A stretch of DNA of 42,929 nucleotides from CAZSDU01 sp964605775 (GTDB lineage: Bacteria; Bacteroidota; Bacteroidia; Bacteroidales; FEN-979), in assembly GCA_964605775.1 (NCBI GenBank), contig CAZSDU010000025.1, positions 1 through 42,929 on the forward strand, read 5' to 3'. Position 1 is the first letter of the stretch. Each line of letters starts with the position of its first letter. Shown in pieces: positions 16,448 through 24,496 of this stretch. A model generated the notes under the pieces. The model had not been told where the DNA came from. It did not search any database and saw only the letters and a list, made by a program, of their open reading frames with translations. A program made the position numbers and the translations under genes.

Positions 16448-17581
16448 ATGCCTGAATCATTGATCGATCTTCGATTTTTTCCCTTGTCATTCTTCTTTTT
16501 TTTAACCCTTGTATTTCTTCTTCAGATGGTTTATTATTGGGTCATTTTCTGGCGACTTGGGCGGTATCAGAAAAAAAAATCCAGCACTCAACAACAAGGC
16601 GTTTCAATTGTCATCTGTGCCCGGAATGAACATGAACATCTCAGAAAAAACCTTCCCCTTATTCTGGATCAGGATTACCCTGAATTTGAGGTATTGGTAG
16701 TCAACCATGCATCAGATGATGAAACGGAATACCTGCTGACAGGGATGGAGGAAAAATATCCAAGACTGAAAACCATAACGATCAAGCAGGAATTGAACTT
16801 TTTCAGCGGAAAGAAGTTTCCGCTTTCCATCGGAATTAAATCGGCCCGATATCCAAGGGTATTGCTTACCGATGCCGACTGCAGGCCTGCCTCCAGGGAA
16901 TGGATCAGTCAGATGCAATCTGGTTTTAACGAGAATAAGGAAATAGTGCTGGGTTATGGACCTTATCTCAGGGAAAAAGGCATTCTGAACCGTCTGATCC
17001 GTTTTGATACCGTTCACATTGCCATACAATACCTCTCTTATGCTTTAGCCGGCATTCCATATATGGGTGTCGGGAGAAATCTGGCCTATGCCAAATCGGT
17101 TTTTTACCAAAACAAAGGATTTATTCCTCATTATAAAATCCGGTCGGGAGATGATGATCTGTTTATCAACAGGGTAGCGAACCGGAAGAATACTGCCATT
17201 ATCATCTCCCCCGAAAGTTTTACCTTTTCTGATGCCAAGCAGACCTATGGTCAATGGATTACCCAAAAAAAGAGACATCTTTCAACTTCCCACCATTACA
17301 GGTTTTCACATAAGTTTGTTCTTGGACTTTATTCATTCAGCCTTTTAATTTTTTATGCTTTGATGATCATGTTACTTGGTTTAAACTGGAATGCTTATCC
17401 TGTTCTTGGTTTATTTGGTCTTCGCTTGATCACCCAGTACATTGTATGGTCAAGATGTTTAAAGAAACTGAATGAAAAAGATTTACTACCTTTCCTCCCC
17501 GTTTATGAGATCATGCTTCTGTTTTTTAATACCGTGATCATGATTTCCAATATTTTCAGCAAATCCCGCCAATGGAAGTGA
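16448..17581 (+). CDS. family 2 glycosyltransferase, membrane-bound
   Basis: This 377-residue protein has one N-terminal membrane helix (about 13-33), a GT-A domain at 48-240 (VSIVICARNEHEHLRKNLP, the DxD-type LLTDADCRP, and later SGDDDLFINR), and three C-terminal hydrophobic segments. A processive or lipid-linked sugar transferase at the inner membrane is likely; donor and acceptor are unknown. Its last 10 bases overlap the start of the sigma-factor gene. Confidence 0.9.
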   Translation: MPESLIDLRFFPLSFFFFLTLVFLLQMVYYWVIFWRLGRYQKKKSSTQQQGVSIVICARNEHEHLRKNLPLILDQDYPEFEVLVVNHASDDETEYLLTGMEEKYPRLKTITIKQELNFFSGKKFPLSIGIKSARYPRVLLTDADCRPASREWISQMQSGFNENKEIVLGYGPYLREKGILNRLIRFDTVHIAIQYLSYALAGIPYMGVGRNLAYAKSVFYQNKGFIPHYKIRSGDDDLFINRVANRKNTAIIISPESFTFSDAKQTYGQWITQKKRHLSTSHHYRFSHKFVLGLYSFSLLIFYALMIMLLGLNWNAYPVLGLFGLRLITQYIVWSRCLKKLNEKDLLPFLPVYEIMLLFFNTVIMISNIFSKSRQWK

Positions 17582-18183
17582 TCCTGCATCTGACCGAGAA
17601 AGCCCAGCGCGATTACAAGCTGGTGCAACAGGCCTTGGGTGATGGCAATCAACAGGCTTATGCTGAATTATTAAAAAATTACCGGGATTCTCTCTATTTC
17701 ATGATGCTGAAAATGACAGGCAACCCGACCGATGCGGAGGACCTTACCATTGAAGCGTTTGGAAAGGCATTTAAAAACTTGTCTCATTATTCAACTGATT
17801 TTGCATTCAGTACCTGGTTGTTCAGGATTGCCGCAAACAACTGTATTGACTTTTTACGAAAAACCCGACGTATTCAATTTGCTGATGAAGGTTTCAGCAG
17901 CGAAGAAGAGGGAAAGACCGATTACCCGTCCAATATTCCTTCAGCCACCCTTGATCCGGAGGAGAAGATCATTGAAAAACAAAAAATCGCCCTCATGCAT
18001 GAAGTGGTAGAAAAACTTAAGCCCCACTATCGTAATCTGATTGAATTAAGGTATTTTAAGGAATGGTCGTACGAGGAAATTGCCACTGAACTTAACTTGC
18101 CCATTGGAACCGTGAAAGCCCAGCTATTCCGGGCCAGGGAATTCCTGTTCCAGGTGCTCAGGAATGCACAGGAAAAAATATGA
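17572..18183 (+). CDS. ECF-type RNA polymerase sigma factor
   Basis: This 203-residue sigma-70 family protein has region 2 at about 35-105 (NPTDAEDLTIEAFGKAFKNL, FSTWLFRIAANNCIDFLRK) and region 4 at about 140-195 (LRYFKEWSYEEIATELNLPI, GTVKAQLFRARE). No anti-sigma gene is adjacent. It overlaps the glycosyltransferase gene and is followed after 16 bases by hutU, so the three are probably co-transcribed, an unexpected combination. Confidence 0.93.
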   Translation: MEVILHLTEKAQRDYKLVQQALGDGNQQAYAELLKNYRDSLYFMMLKMTGNPTDAEDLTIEAFGKAFKNLSHYSTDFAFSTWLFRIAANNCIDFLRKTRRIQFADEGFSSEEEGKTDYPSNIPSATLDPEEKIIEKQKIALMHEVVEKLKPHYRNLIELRYFKEWSYEEIATELNLPIGTVKAQLFRAREFLFQVLRNAQEKI

Positions 18184-18199
18184 TTACCTAAAATCCATC

Positions 18200-20194
18200 A
18201 TGATGACATTCAAAGAAACGATTCTTCAGGGAATTCCTGATCAACTGCCGGAAATCCGGGAATATGATGTAAATATTAATCACGCTCCCGTTCGCAAGGA
18301 TATTTTAAGCAAAGAGGAGAAAAAGCTTGCAGTAAGAAATGCCTTAAGGTATTTTGATCAAAAGCATCATGCCCGTTTGGCTCCGGAATTTGCAGCAGAA
18401 TTGAAAAAATATGGAAGGATATACATGTACCGCTTCCGGCCTGAATATCCCATGTATGCCCGACCGATTCAGGAATATCCTTCTCATTCGGTTCAGGCAG
18501 CTGCTGTCATGCTGATGATACAAAACAATCTGGATCCCGCAGTAGCGCAGCATCCGCATGAACTGATCACCTATGGTGGGAATGGAGCCGTATTCCAAAA
18601 CTGGGCACAATATCTTCTGACCATGAAATACTTGGCTGAAATGACTGATGAACAAACCCTGGCGATGTATTCAGGTCATCCCATGGGGCTTTTCCCTTCT
18701 CATAAAGATGCCCCGAGGGTAGTTATCACCAATGGAATGATGATTCCGAATTATTCCCGTCAGGATGACTGGGAAAGGTATAATGCCCTGGGGGTGACTC
18801 AATATGGGCAGATGACAGCAGGCTCCTACATGTATATCGGGCCCCAGGGTATTGTTCATGGAACCACCATCACGATTCTGAATGCAGCCCGGATGAAAAG
18901 TTCCGGGGAGATAGCCGGGAAAATTTTTGTGTCGTCCGGATTGGGAGGCATGTCAGGCGCACAGGCAAAAGCTTCCGTGATAGCCGGAGCCATCGGAGTC
19001 ATTGCGGAAATCAATCCAAGGGTGGTTGAAAAACGTTTTACCCAGGGTTGGGTTGACGAAGTGTATGTTAGCCTGGATGAATTGATATCCAGGTTACTTC
19101 ATGCGAAAAAGAACAAAGAAGCAGTATCTCTTGCCTATCAGGGGAATATTGTGGATTTATGGGAAAAACTGGCGGAGAAAAATATTCGGGTGGAACTTGG
19201 ATCGGATCAGACCTCCTTGCATAACCCGTGGTCCGGTGGGTATTACCCGGCAGGATTGACCTTGGAACAATCCAATGAGCTTATGGTCAAAGATACAGTT
19301 GCTTTTCAGGAAGAAGTGCGGAAATCCCTACGCCGGCAAATTTCAGCGATCCGGAAAATGACAGATCAGGGGATGTATTTTTGGGATTATGGAAATGCTT
19401 TTCTACTTGAAGCAGGCAGAGCAGGCGCCGATGTGTTGAAATCCGATGGGAGTTTTATCTATCCTTCCTATGTTCAGGATATTATGGGGCCATTGTTTTT
19501 TGACTATGGTTTTGGACCTTTCCGTTGGGTTTGTACCTCCGGAGATCCCAGAGACCTGAAGGTTTCTGATGAGATTGCTGCCCAAATCATGGAAGTTATC
19601 GCAGCAGATGCGCCGGAAGTCATTGCGCAACAGATGCGGGATAACATTCACTGGATCAGGGAGGCCGGAAAAAACAAATTGGTGGTTGGTTCACAGGCAA
19701 GGATTCTTTATGCCGATTGTGAAGGAAGGATGAAGATCGCTTCGGCCTTCAATGAAGCAATCAAAGCGGGAAAAATTTCAGCCCCGATAGTTCTTGGCCG
19801 CGATCATCATGACGTCTCCGGGACGGATTCGCCCTATCGTGAAACTTCCAATATCTATGATGGTTCTTCCTTTACTGCCGATATGGCCATTCAGAATGTC
19901 ATTGGAGATGCATTTCGCGGAGCTAGCTGGGTTTCTATCCATAATGGAGGTGGAGTGGGATGGGGAGAAGTCATAAACGGTGGGTTCGGGATGCTGCTGG
20001 ATGGAAGTGAGGAAGCCGGCCATCGCCTTCATTCCATGCTCTACTGGGATGTCAATAACGGTATTGCACGACGGGCATGGGCCAGAAACAAGGAAGCAGT
20101 GTATGCGATAAGCAGGGCGATGGAGAATGAGCCAAGGCTTCAGGTAACCCTGCCCAATTTAGTTGATGAAAAACTAATCTCAGAAATTTTTTAA
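18200..20194 (+). CDS. hutU: urocanate hydratase
   Basis: This 664-residue enzyme converts urocanate to imidazolonepropionate in histidine breakdown. The tightly bound NAD+ site appears as SSGLGGMSGAQAKA, the N-terminal ITYGGNGAVFQNWAQY is typical, and the conserved cysteine lies in FGPFRWVCTSGDPRDL. I chose the ATG at 18200 after the sigma-gene stop; an ATG at 18164 would overlap it and add 12 residues. No other hut gene is in the window. Confidence 0.94.
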   Translation: MMTFKETILQGIPDQLPEIREYDVNINHAPVRKDILSKEEKKLAVRNALRYFDQKHHARLAPEFAAELKKYGRIYMYRFRPEYPMYARPIQEYPSHSVQAAAVMLMIQNNLDPAVAQHPHELITYGGNGAVFQNWAQYLLTMKYLAEMTDEQTLAMYSGHPMGLFPSHKDAPRVVITNGMMIPNYSRQDDWERYNALGVTQYGQMTAGSYMYIGPQGIVHGTTITILNAARMKSSGEIAGKIFVSSGLGGMSGAQAKASVIAGAIGVIAEINPRVVEKRFTQGWVDEVYVSLDELISRLLHAKKNKEAVSLAYQGNIVDLWEKLAEKNIRVELGSDQTSLHNPWSGGYYPAGLTLEQSNELMVKDTVAFQEEVRKSLRRQISAIRKMTDQGMYFWDYGNAFLLEAGRAGADVLKSDGSFIYPSYVQDIMGPLFFDYGFGPFRWVCTSGDPRDLKVSDEIAAQIMEVIAADAPEVIAQQMRDNIHWIREAGKNKLVVGSQARILYADCEGRMKIASAFNEAIKAGKISAPIVLGRDHHDVSGTDSPYRETSNIYDGSSFTADMAIQNVIGDAFRGASWVSIHNGGGVGWGEVINGGFGMLLDGSEEAGHRLHSMLYWDVNNGIARRAWARNKEAVYAISRAMENEPRLQVTLPNLVDEKLISEIF

Positions 20195-20203
20195 CTCACC
20201 AAC

Positions 20204-21175
20204 TCACCAGCTCTTTTCCCTCAAAACCTGGGTCATGATGACACTATCACCATGGTATTGCATCATCTGTATCGTTCCATAATTGCTGTTGAACCAGATT
20301 TCGAAATACCGATCAGACCCCCGGGGAGTGAGGGCCACATATTTTTTACTCATCTTAATGCACTTAAAAGTGCCAGCCGGAACATTGATCAGGGTGTTCA
20401 TGGAGAGTATCCTGGTTGTGATGGAATCATCCGGTGTAACATGGATATAGGTTGTTCCGGGGCGGGCGTCAATACTATAGTTGATCATCCTGTCGACATA
20501 GAGGGAGTCATGATCAGGTAACTCCCCCCAATCGACAGGTGTGCTAAAGAGATAATTTAGTGCAACAGAAGAATTGTATTTTCCGGGCAAGGTGGTTTTT
20601 TCTCGCCAGACCCCGTTGCCGAGTTCATGTTCAATCTCACGGATCATCTCTATCGTTGATCCTGAGGTATCCGTAATATCATAGGTTAAACGGTGTCCAA
20701 CGGCTGCCAGATTCATTAAAATGGTAGTGTCGGGTGAAGGGTTGATCCTGCCCATAGTCCCTTCAATGTCCCGGGGATGTTCTTCACAGAAAGTCCCGCC
20801 GAACCCCAGTCCCATATTGGTTGCTGTGATCAGATAAGCAGATCCGGTAACATTCCAGTCAGGGCAGTTGTTGTTTTTCCGGATAGAAAAAAAGAACATT
20901 CCGTTAAAATACTGCTGACCGTCCAGGATGAGGATACCATCAGGAGTGTTCATGTAACCGGTCAGACTGTTGCCTTTGTTAAAAGTAATCAGTGAAATCC
21001 GGATTTCACTCACGGGGCCGCTGCTGGAATAGGGGAATGACCCTTTCCATTGTCCGATATAATCCTTGATAGGAAAAACAGGATCGGGTTCAGGATCATA
21101 ACCTTTGACACAGGAAAAAAGGAATAGAGCAAAAATTGTAATCAGGATAGAAAAACAAATATATCGTTTGATCAT
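20204..21175 (-). CDS. hypothetical lipoprotein
   Basis: The 323-residue product has a lipoprotein signal (MIKRYICFSILITIFALFLF then SC, cysteine at residue 22). The first half (YIGQWKGSF ... MGLGFGGTFCEEHPRDIEGTMG) looks like a small lipocalin-like or META-type barrel. The second half ends with INVPAGTFKCIKM ... EIWFNSNYGTIQM, a pattern of DUF3108-like domains that bind or process envelope material. The ATG at 21175 gives the canonical signal; a longer start would add 14 residues. It converges on hutU with 9 bases between stops. Confidence 0.7.
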   Translation of the reverse strand: MIKRYICFSILITIFALFLFSCVKGYDPEPDPVFPIKDYIGQWKGSFPYSSSGPVSEIRISLITFNKGNSLTGYMNTPDGILILDGQQYFNGMFFFSIRKNNNCPDWNVTGSAYLITATNMGLGFGGTFCEEHPRDIEGTMGRINPSPDTTILMNLAAVGHRLTYDITDTSGSTIEMIREIEHELGNGVWREKTTLPGKYNSSVALNYLFSTPVDWGELPDHDSLYVDRMINYSIDARPGTTYIHVTPDDSITTRILSMNTLINVPAGTFKCIKMSKKYVALTPRGSDRYFEIWFNSNYGTIQMMQYHGDSVIMTQVLREKSW

Positions 21176-21329
21176 TTTAGGTTTTTTAACTGTTACGAAA
21201 TTAATAAAAAATAGCACAAGGTCTTAAACATGCCTCATTTTTGCATTTTTTTTGATATGCATGCAACCATTTATACCCTTATGTTATCATAACTATATCC
21301 TATCCCTGTCTGGCCCGGGTCAAAAGTTA
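21176..21329. other. intergenic region before the sigma/CHAT operon
   Basis: This stretch separates divergent genes. On the minus strand TAATTTCG (21203-21196), one base off a -7 box, may serve the lipoprotein. A short palindrome tgcatgca lies near 21256-21263. No small gene or RNA was recognised. Confidence 0.35.
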
Positions 21330-21386
21330 TTAACAGGTGTATTACCTTTTCTGTTTTTCCGGATTAAGCACTAAGAATTGAAATGT
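21330..21386 (+). promoter_or_regulatory. shared leader element, copy 2, before the ECF sigma gene
   Basis: Positions 21330-21370 match copy 1 (870-910) at 36 of 41 bases, including TTACCTTTTC and CCGGATTAAGCA. AAGCA (21366-21370) could pair with TGCTT at 21388-21392, which contains part of the start codon at 21387, although the loop is longer (17 bases) than in the other copies. It is most simply a promoter plus leader. Confidence 0.5.
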
Positions 21387-21974
21387 ATGCTTTTTAATTA
21401 TTCAGACGATAGAATTATCAATGGTCTTAAAAAGAGTGATGATGCTGCCATTCAGTTTTTATACAGGGAATTTTTTCCCATAATCAGGTCTATTGTTGAA
21501 AGGAATTCTGGTAACCATCAGGATGCTGAAGATGTGTTTCAGGATGGATTAATCGTATTATTTAAACGTATCAACTCCCAATCATTTGCCTTGCATTGCA
21601 GTCTGAAAACTTATTTTTACGCCATTTGCAAGCATATCTGGCTACAAAGATTGGAAAGAAAATATCGTTTATGCTACCAGGCGGATATTGAAGTGCATGA
21701 GGATAAGGAAGATTATTCCGTGGATGCCAACCATCTAAGAGAGCAACAACTTGAAAAACTGAGATTGTACCAGCATCATTTTCTAAACCTGCCAAAGGAT
21801 TGTCAGACGGTATTGACATTATTTTTCAGAAAAATTCCTTTGAAAGAAATTGCCGACCTCATGGGATATAAGGATGAAAAGTATGCCAAAACGCGTAAGT
21901 ATTTATGTAAAAATATGTTGAGAAAAAGAATTCTTAACGACCCGGATTGTCAACAATTTCTTGAATATGATTGA
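21387..21974 (+). CDS. ECF-type sigma factor of the CHAT operon
   Basis: This 195-residue sigma-70 family protein has region 2 at about 25-90 (GNHQDAEDVFQDGLIVLFKR, LKTYFYAICKHIWLQRLERK) and region 4 at about 125-180 (LPKDCQTVLTLFFRKIPLKE, IADLMGYKDEKYAKTRKYL). I prefer the ATG at 21387; a TTG at 21378 is in frame. The stop overlaps the next gene by 8 bases. It is divergent in sequence from the sigma factor at 17.6 kb. The operon order sigma, membrane protein, exported protease suggests that its activity is gated from the envelope. Confidence 0.88.
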   Translation: MLFNYSDDRIINGLKKSDDAAIQFLYREFFPIIRSIVERNSGNHQDAEDVFQDGLIVLFKRINSQSFALHCSLKTYFYAICKHIWLQRLERKYRLCYQADIEVHEDKEDYSVDANHLREQQLEKLRLYQHHFLNLPKDCQTVLTLFFRKIPLKEIADLMGYKDEKYAKTRKYLCKNMLRKRILNDPDCQQFLEYD

Positions 21975-22752
21975 ACAGAATAAAATAGCTGAATGGATAG
22001 ACCGGTATAATAACCATGATCTTTCCGATACTGAAAACCATCAATTTTCATTATTGCTGTCTGAGCATCCTGTATTAAAAGCAGAGGTGAAAGTTGATCA
22101 GGAATTGAATGTGATCATCGGGGATGAGGATACGATCATGTTGATACAAAAGCTGGAAAAGATAAGAAAATCACTGCAGAAAACCAACGCTGGACATATT
22201 CATTTTTTGCTTGCGGCTTCTTTTCTGATTCTGTTAGCCAGCGGAATTCTAGTCTTTTTATTTTTTTATAAACCGTATGATTTTTCAATCCCAACGACAG
22301 TGCAGGAAGTACAGGGAAACAATGACAAAACAGGCTTGAGGGAAACAATACCCGGTCTGGATCCTGGAGCAACATTCACCATGAATCCGGTTGAAAAGCA
22401 GAGAAAAACGGAAAGAATGAAGAACATGATTGCCAGATATGAAAAACTTCCCGAACTTGAGTTATTCATCGGTGTTGCTACCAGGGCGGGCTTGGTTCAT
22501 CTTTCCTCACCAACAGCCCGTTTGGAAATTTCCTCAGGATCCATCGTGCTTTTTGAATGGAAATATCTTTACCCTGTTTCTGATCTTTCATTGCAGGTAA
22601 TGGATAATCATGGAAAGGAGTTAACATCGGTCTTCCCTTTAATGGGTGATCAATACAGCCTGGAGACGGCAGCATTCGGGAAAGGCAGAATTTACTGGAA
22701 AATGATCATGAAAGATGAAATTGTAGCCATAGGTACCATTATACTGATGTAA
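21967..22752 (+). CDS. single-pass membrane protein, probable anti-sigma factor
   Basis: This 261-residue protein begins with a cytoplasmic region (WIDRYNNHDLSDTENHQFSL, LLSEHPVLKAEVKVDQELN) that resembles the N-terminus of Bacteroidota anti-sigma proteins. One membrane helix lies at about 79-100, and a periplasmic domain of about 160 residues follows, with a beta-rich section near its end (ARLEISSGSIVLFEWKYLYP). No zinc-finger HxxxCxxC motif is present. Overlap with the sigma gene by 8 bases implies stoichiometric co-translation. I infer that it holds the sigma factor at the membrane and senses something in the periplasm, perhaps proteolysis by the CHAT protein. Confidence 0.65.
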   Translation: MIEQNKIAEWIDRYNNHDLSDTENHQFSLLLSEHPVLKAEVKVDQELNVIIGDEDTIMLIQKLEKIRKSLQKTNAGHIHFLLAASFLILLASGILVFLFFYKPYDFSIPTTVQEVQGNNDKTGLRETIPGLDPGATFTMNPVEKQRKTERMKNMIARYEKLPELELFIGVATRAGLVHLSSPTARLEISSGSIVLFEWKYLYPVSDLSLQVMDNHGKELTSVFPLMGDQYSLETAAFGKGRIYWKMIMKDEIVAIGTIILM

Positions 22753-22771
22753 TCCTTATAAATAGAATAAT

Positions 22772-24082
22772 ATGAGCTTCAGAAGATCAGGATATTTTTT
22801 GGCCCAGTTCATTTTCGTGTTTTTGATGATCGACCATGCTGATGCACGGAATTTTATGTTTCAGGATTCTTTATTAATCTTGAATCCAGGTGATACCCGA
22901 ACCCTGATGAATAATTTATTCGGATTATCGGACACTCATTTGCATCATTGGTTATTTTCGGATTTTCTTTGCAAAAGCGGCCATGCAGAAATTTCGAAGA
23001 TCCAGCAAATACTTAAACCTGATGAAATCATGATGGAATATTATCTGTCGGATACTTCATTGTCGATATTCATCATCTCAAACTCCGGTTTTACCATCCA
23101 TGAGCATAAGCTCAACAAAAATTTCAGGGAGGTCAAAGAGAAGTATCAACGAAAAATCAGATTGGCAGATATAACAGAACTGGCCTCTTTAAGCCACCTG
23201 TTATATCTTGAACTTTTTGCTCCTGTGAGGGAATTGCTGTTGGAAAAAAAACGCATCATCCTTATTCCCGGAAAAGATCTCCTTGACTTTCCCTTTGAAG
23301 CGCTTGTTGTGGGAAGGATCGCTGAAGGTAAGTCGGCACATTTCAACAATTACCATTACCTGATCCAGGATTTTGAAATCACTTATCAGTATTCGGCATG
23401 CTCATGGCTGGATACTTTCATTAATTCGCTTAGAGAGGAAGAAGCATGTTCACCCAAGATTGATTTCACAGGTTATTCACCCGTTTATAACCAAAATCCC
23501 GAGATTCCGCCTTTACCATATGCCCGGCTGGAACTGAAATCCATTTCGGAATTATTTAAACAAAAAGGGTTGAAGGCCAATGTCATATCTGGTGAACAGT
23601 CCATTTCCCGTCGTTTTACTGAAGAAGCCGGGAGATCGCGTATCATTCACCTTGCCGCGCATTCTTTTCCCAACCCTATCCATTCCGGATTAAAAGAGAT
23701 TTTTTTTCCAGTTAAAATGGATACTGATCCCCAGCATGGTGATCATACCGTATTTTCCTGCAGCGATATCGGGTCACTGACACTACAGGCAGAGCTGATT
23801 GTATTGAATACATGTTCTTCCGCTGCCACAACATCCCGTCAGAATTCTAAATGGATATCCTTACCCCTTGGATTTATCAAAGCTGGGGCAAAAAATATCC
23901 TTTCCACGCTATGGGATGTGACTGATCCCATGGCATACCGGATTGTTCTGTGTTTCTACCAAAAATGGTTATCTGGTAAAACATTCAGCCAGGCCTTACG
24001 GGAAGTGAAACTTGAGCTGATTCGATACAGGGAAACGGCTCTCCCGACCATCTGGGCGTCTTATATTCTGATCGGGCGTTAA
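22772..24082 (+). CDS. exported CHAT-domain (caspase-like) peptidase
   Basis: This 436-residue protein has a hydrophobic N-terminus with a possible signal-peptidase site after HADA (residue about 25). The CHAT domain occupies about 130-436. The predicted catalytic dyad is H297 (IIHLAAHSF) and C348 (LIVLNTCSSAA), followed by PLGFIKAGAKNILSTLWDV, a highly typical CHAT segment. There are no TPR repeats, which usually precede CHAT domains, and the N-terminal region is short. CHAT proteases are relatives of caspases and separase that cut specific protein partners. Located 19 bases after the anti-sigma-like gene, it may cleave that protein's periplasmic domain (inference). The frame overlaps the end of the convergent ridA by 4 bases. 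Confidence 0.88.
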   Translation: MSFRRSGYFLAQFIFVFLMIDHADARNFMFQDSLLILNPGDTRTLMNNLFGLSDTHLHHWLFSDFLCKSGHAEISKIQQILKPDEIMMEYYLSDTSLSIFIISNSGFTIHEHKLNKNFREVKEKYQRKIRLADITELASLSHLLYLELFAPVRELLLEKKRIILIPGKDLLDFPFEALVVGRIAEGKSAHFNNYHYLIQDFEITYQYSACSWLDTFINSLREEEACSPKIDFTGYSPVYNQNPEIPPLPYARLELKSISELFKQKGLKANVISGEQSISRRFTEEAGRSRIIHLAAHSFPNPIHSGLKEIFFPVKMDTDPQHGDHTVFSCSDIGSLTLQAELIVLNTCSSAATTSRQNSKWISLPLGFIKAGAKNILSTLWDVTDPMAYRIVLCFYQKWLSGKTFSQALREVKLELIRYRETALPTIWASYILIGR

Positions 24083-24471
24083 ATGGCCTGTTTCTCTCTG
24101 ATCGCGATCGATTCAATTTCAATCAAGACCCCTAAGGGTAATTTAACTACCGCGTAGGCAGCCCTGGCAGGTGGATTTTCGGGATAGAATTTCCCATAGA
24201 CGGCATTCATGGAAGCGAAGTCATTCATGTCGCTGAGCAGGCAGGTGGATTTGACCACATGCTGATAGGAGTAACCTGCTTCTTTCAGGATTGCCCCTAT
24301 GTTTTTCATCACCTGTTCCGTTTGCTCAGTGATCCCTCCTTCAACAATTTTTCCGGTAAGGGGATCAATGGGGATTTGACCAGAAATAAACAACATACCA
24401 TTGGCTTCAACAGCCTGAGCGTATGGGCCTATAGCCTTTGGCGCCTGGGTGGTAGAGATAATTTTTTTCAT
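24079..24471 (-). CDS. ridA: RidA-family enamine/imine deaminase
   Basis: This 130-residue protein matches the RidA (YjgF) family in length and motifs: APKAIGPYAQAV, LFISGQIPIDP, and PPARAAYAVVKLP with the substrate-binding Arg, then IEIESIA with the conserved Glu. It would hydrolyse reactive 2-aminoacrylate-type imines made by PLP enzymes. It is convergent with the CHAT gene. Confidence 0.93.
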   Translation of the reverse strand: MKKIISTTQAPKAIGPYAQAVEANGMLFISGQIPIDPLTGKIVEGGITEQTEQVMKNIGAILKEAGYSYQHVVKSTCLLSDMNDFASMNAVYGKFYPENPPARAAYAVVKLPLGVLIEIESIAIREKQAI

Positions 24472-24496
24472 AAAAAATATTTAAGTAACAGAATGA

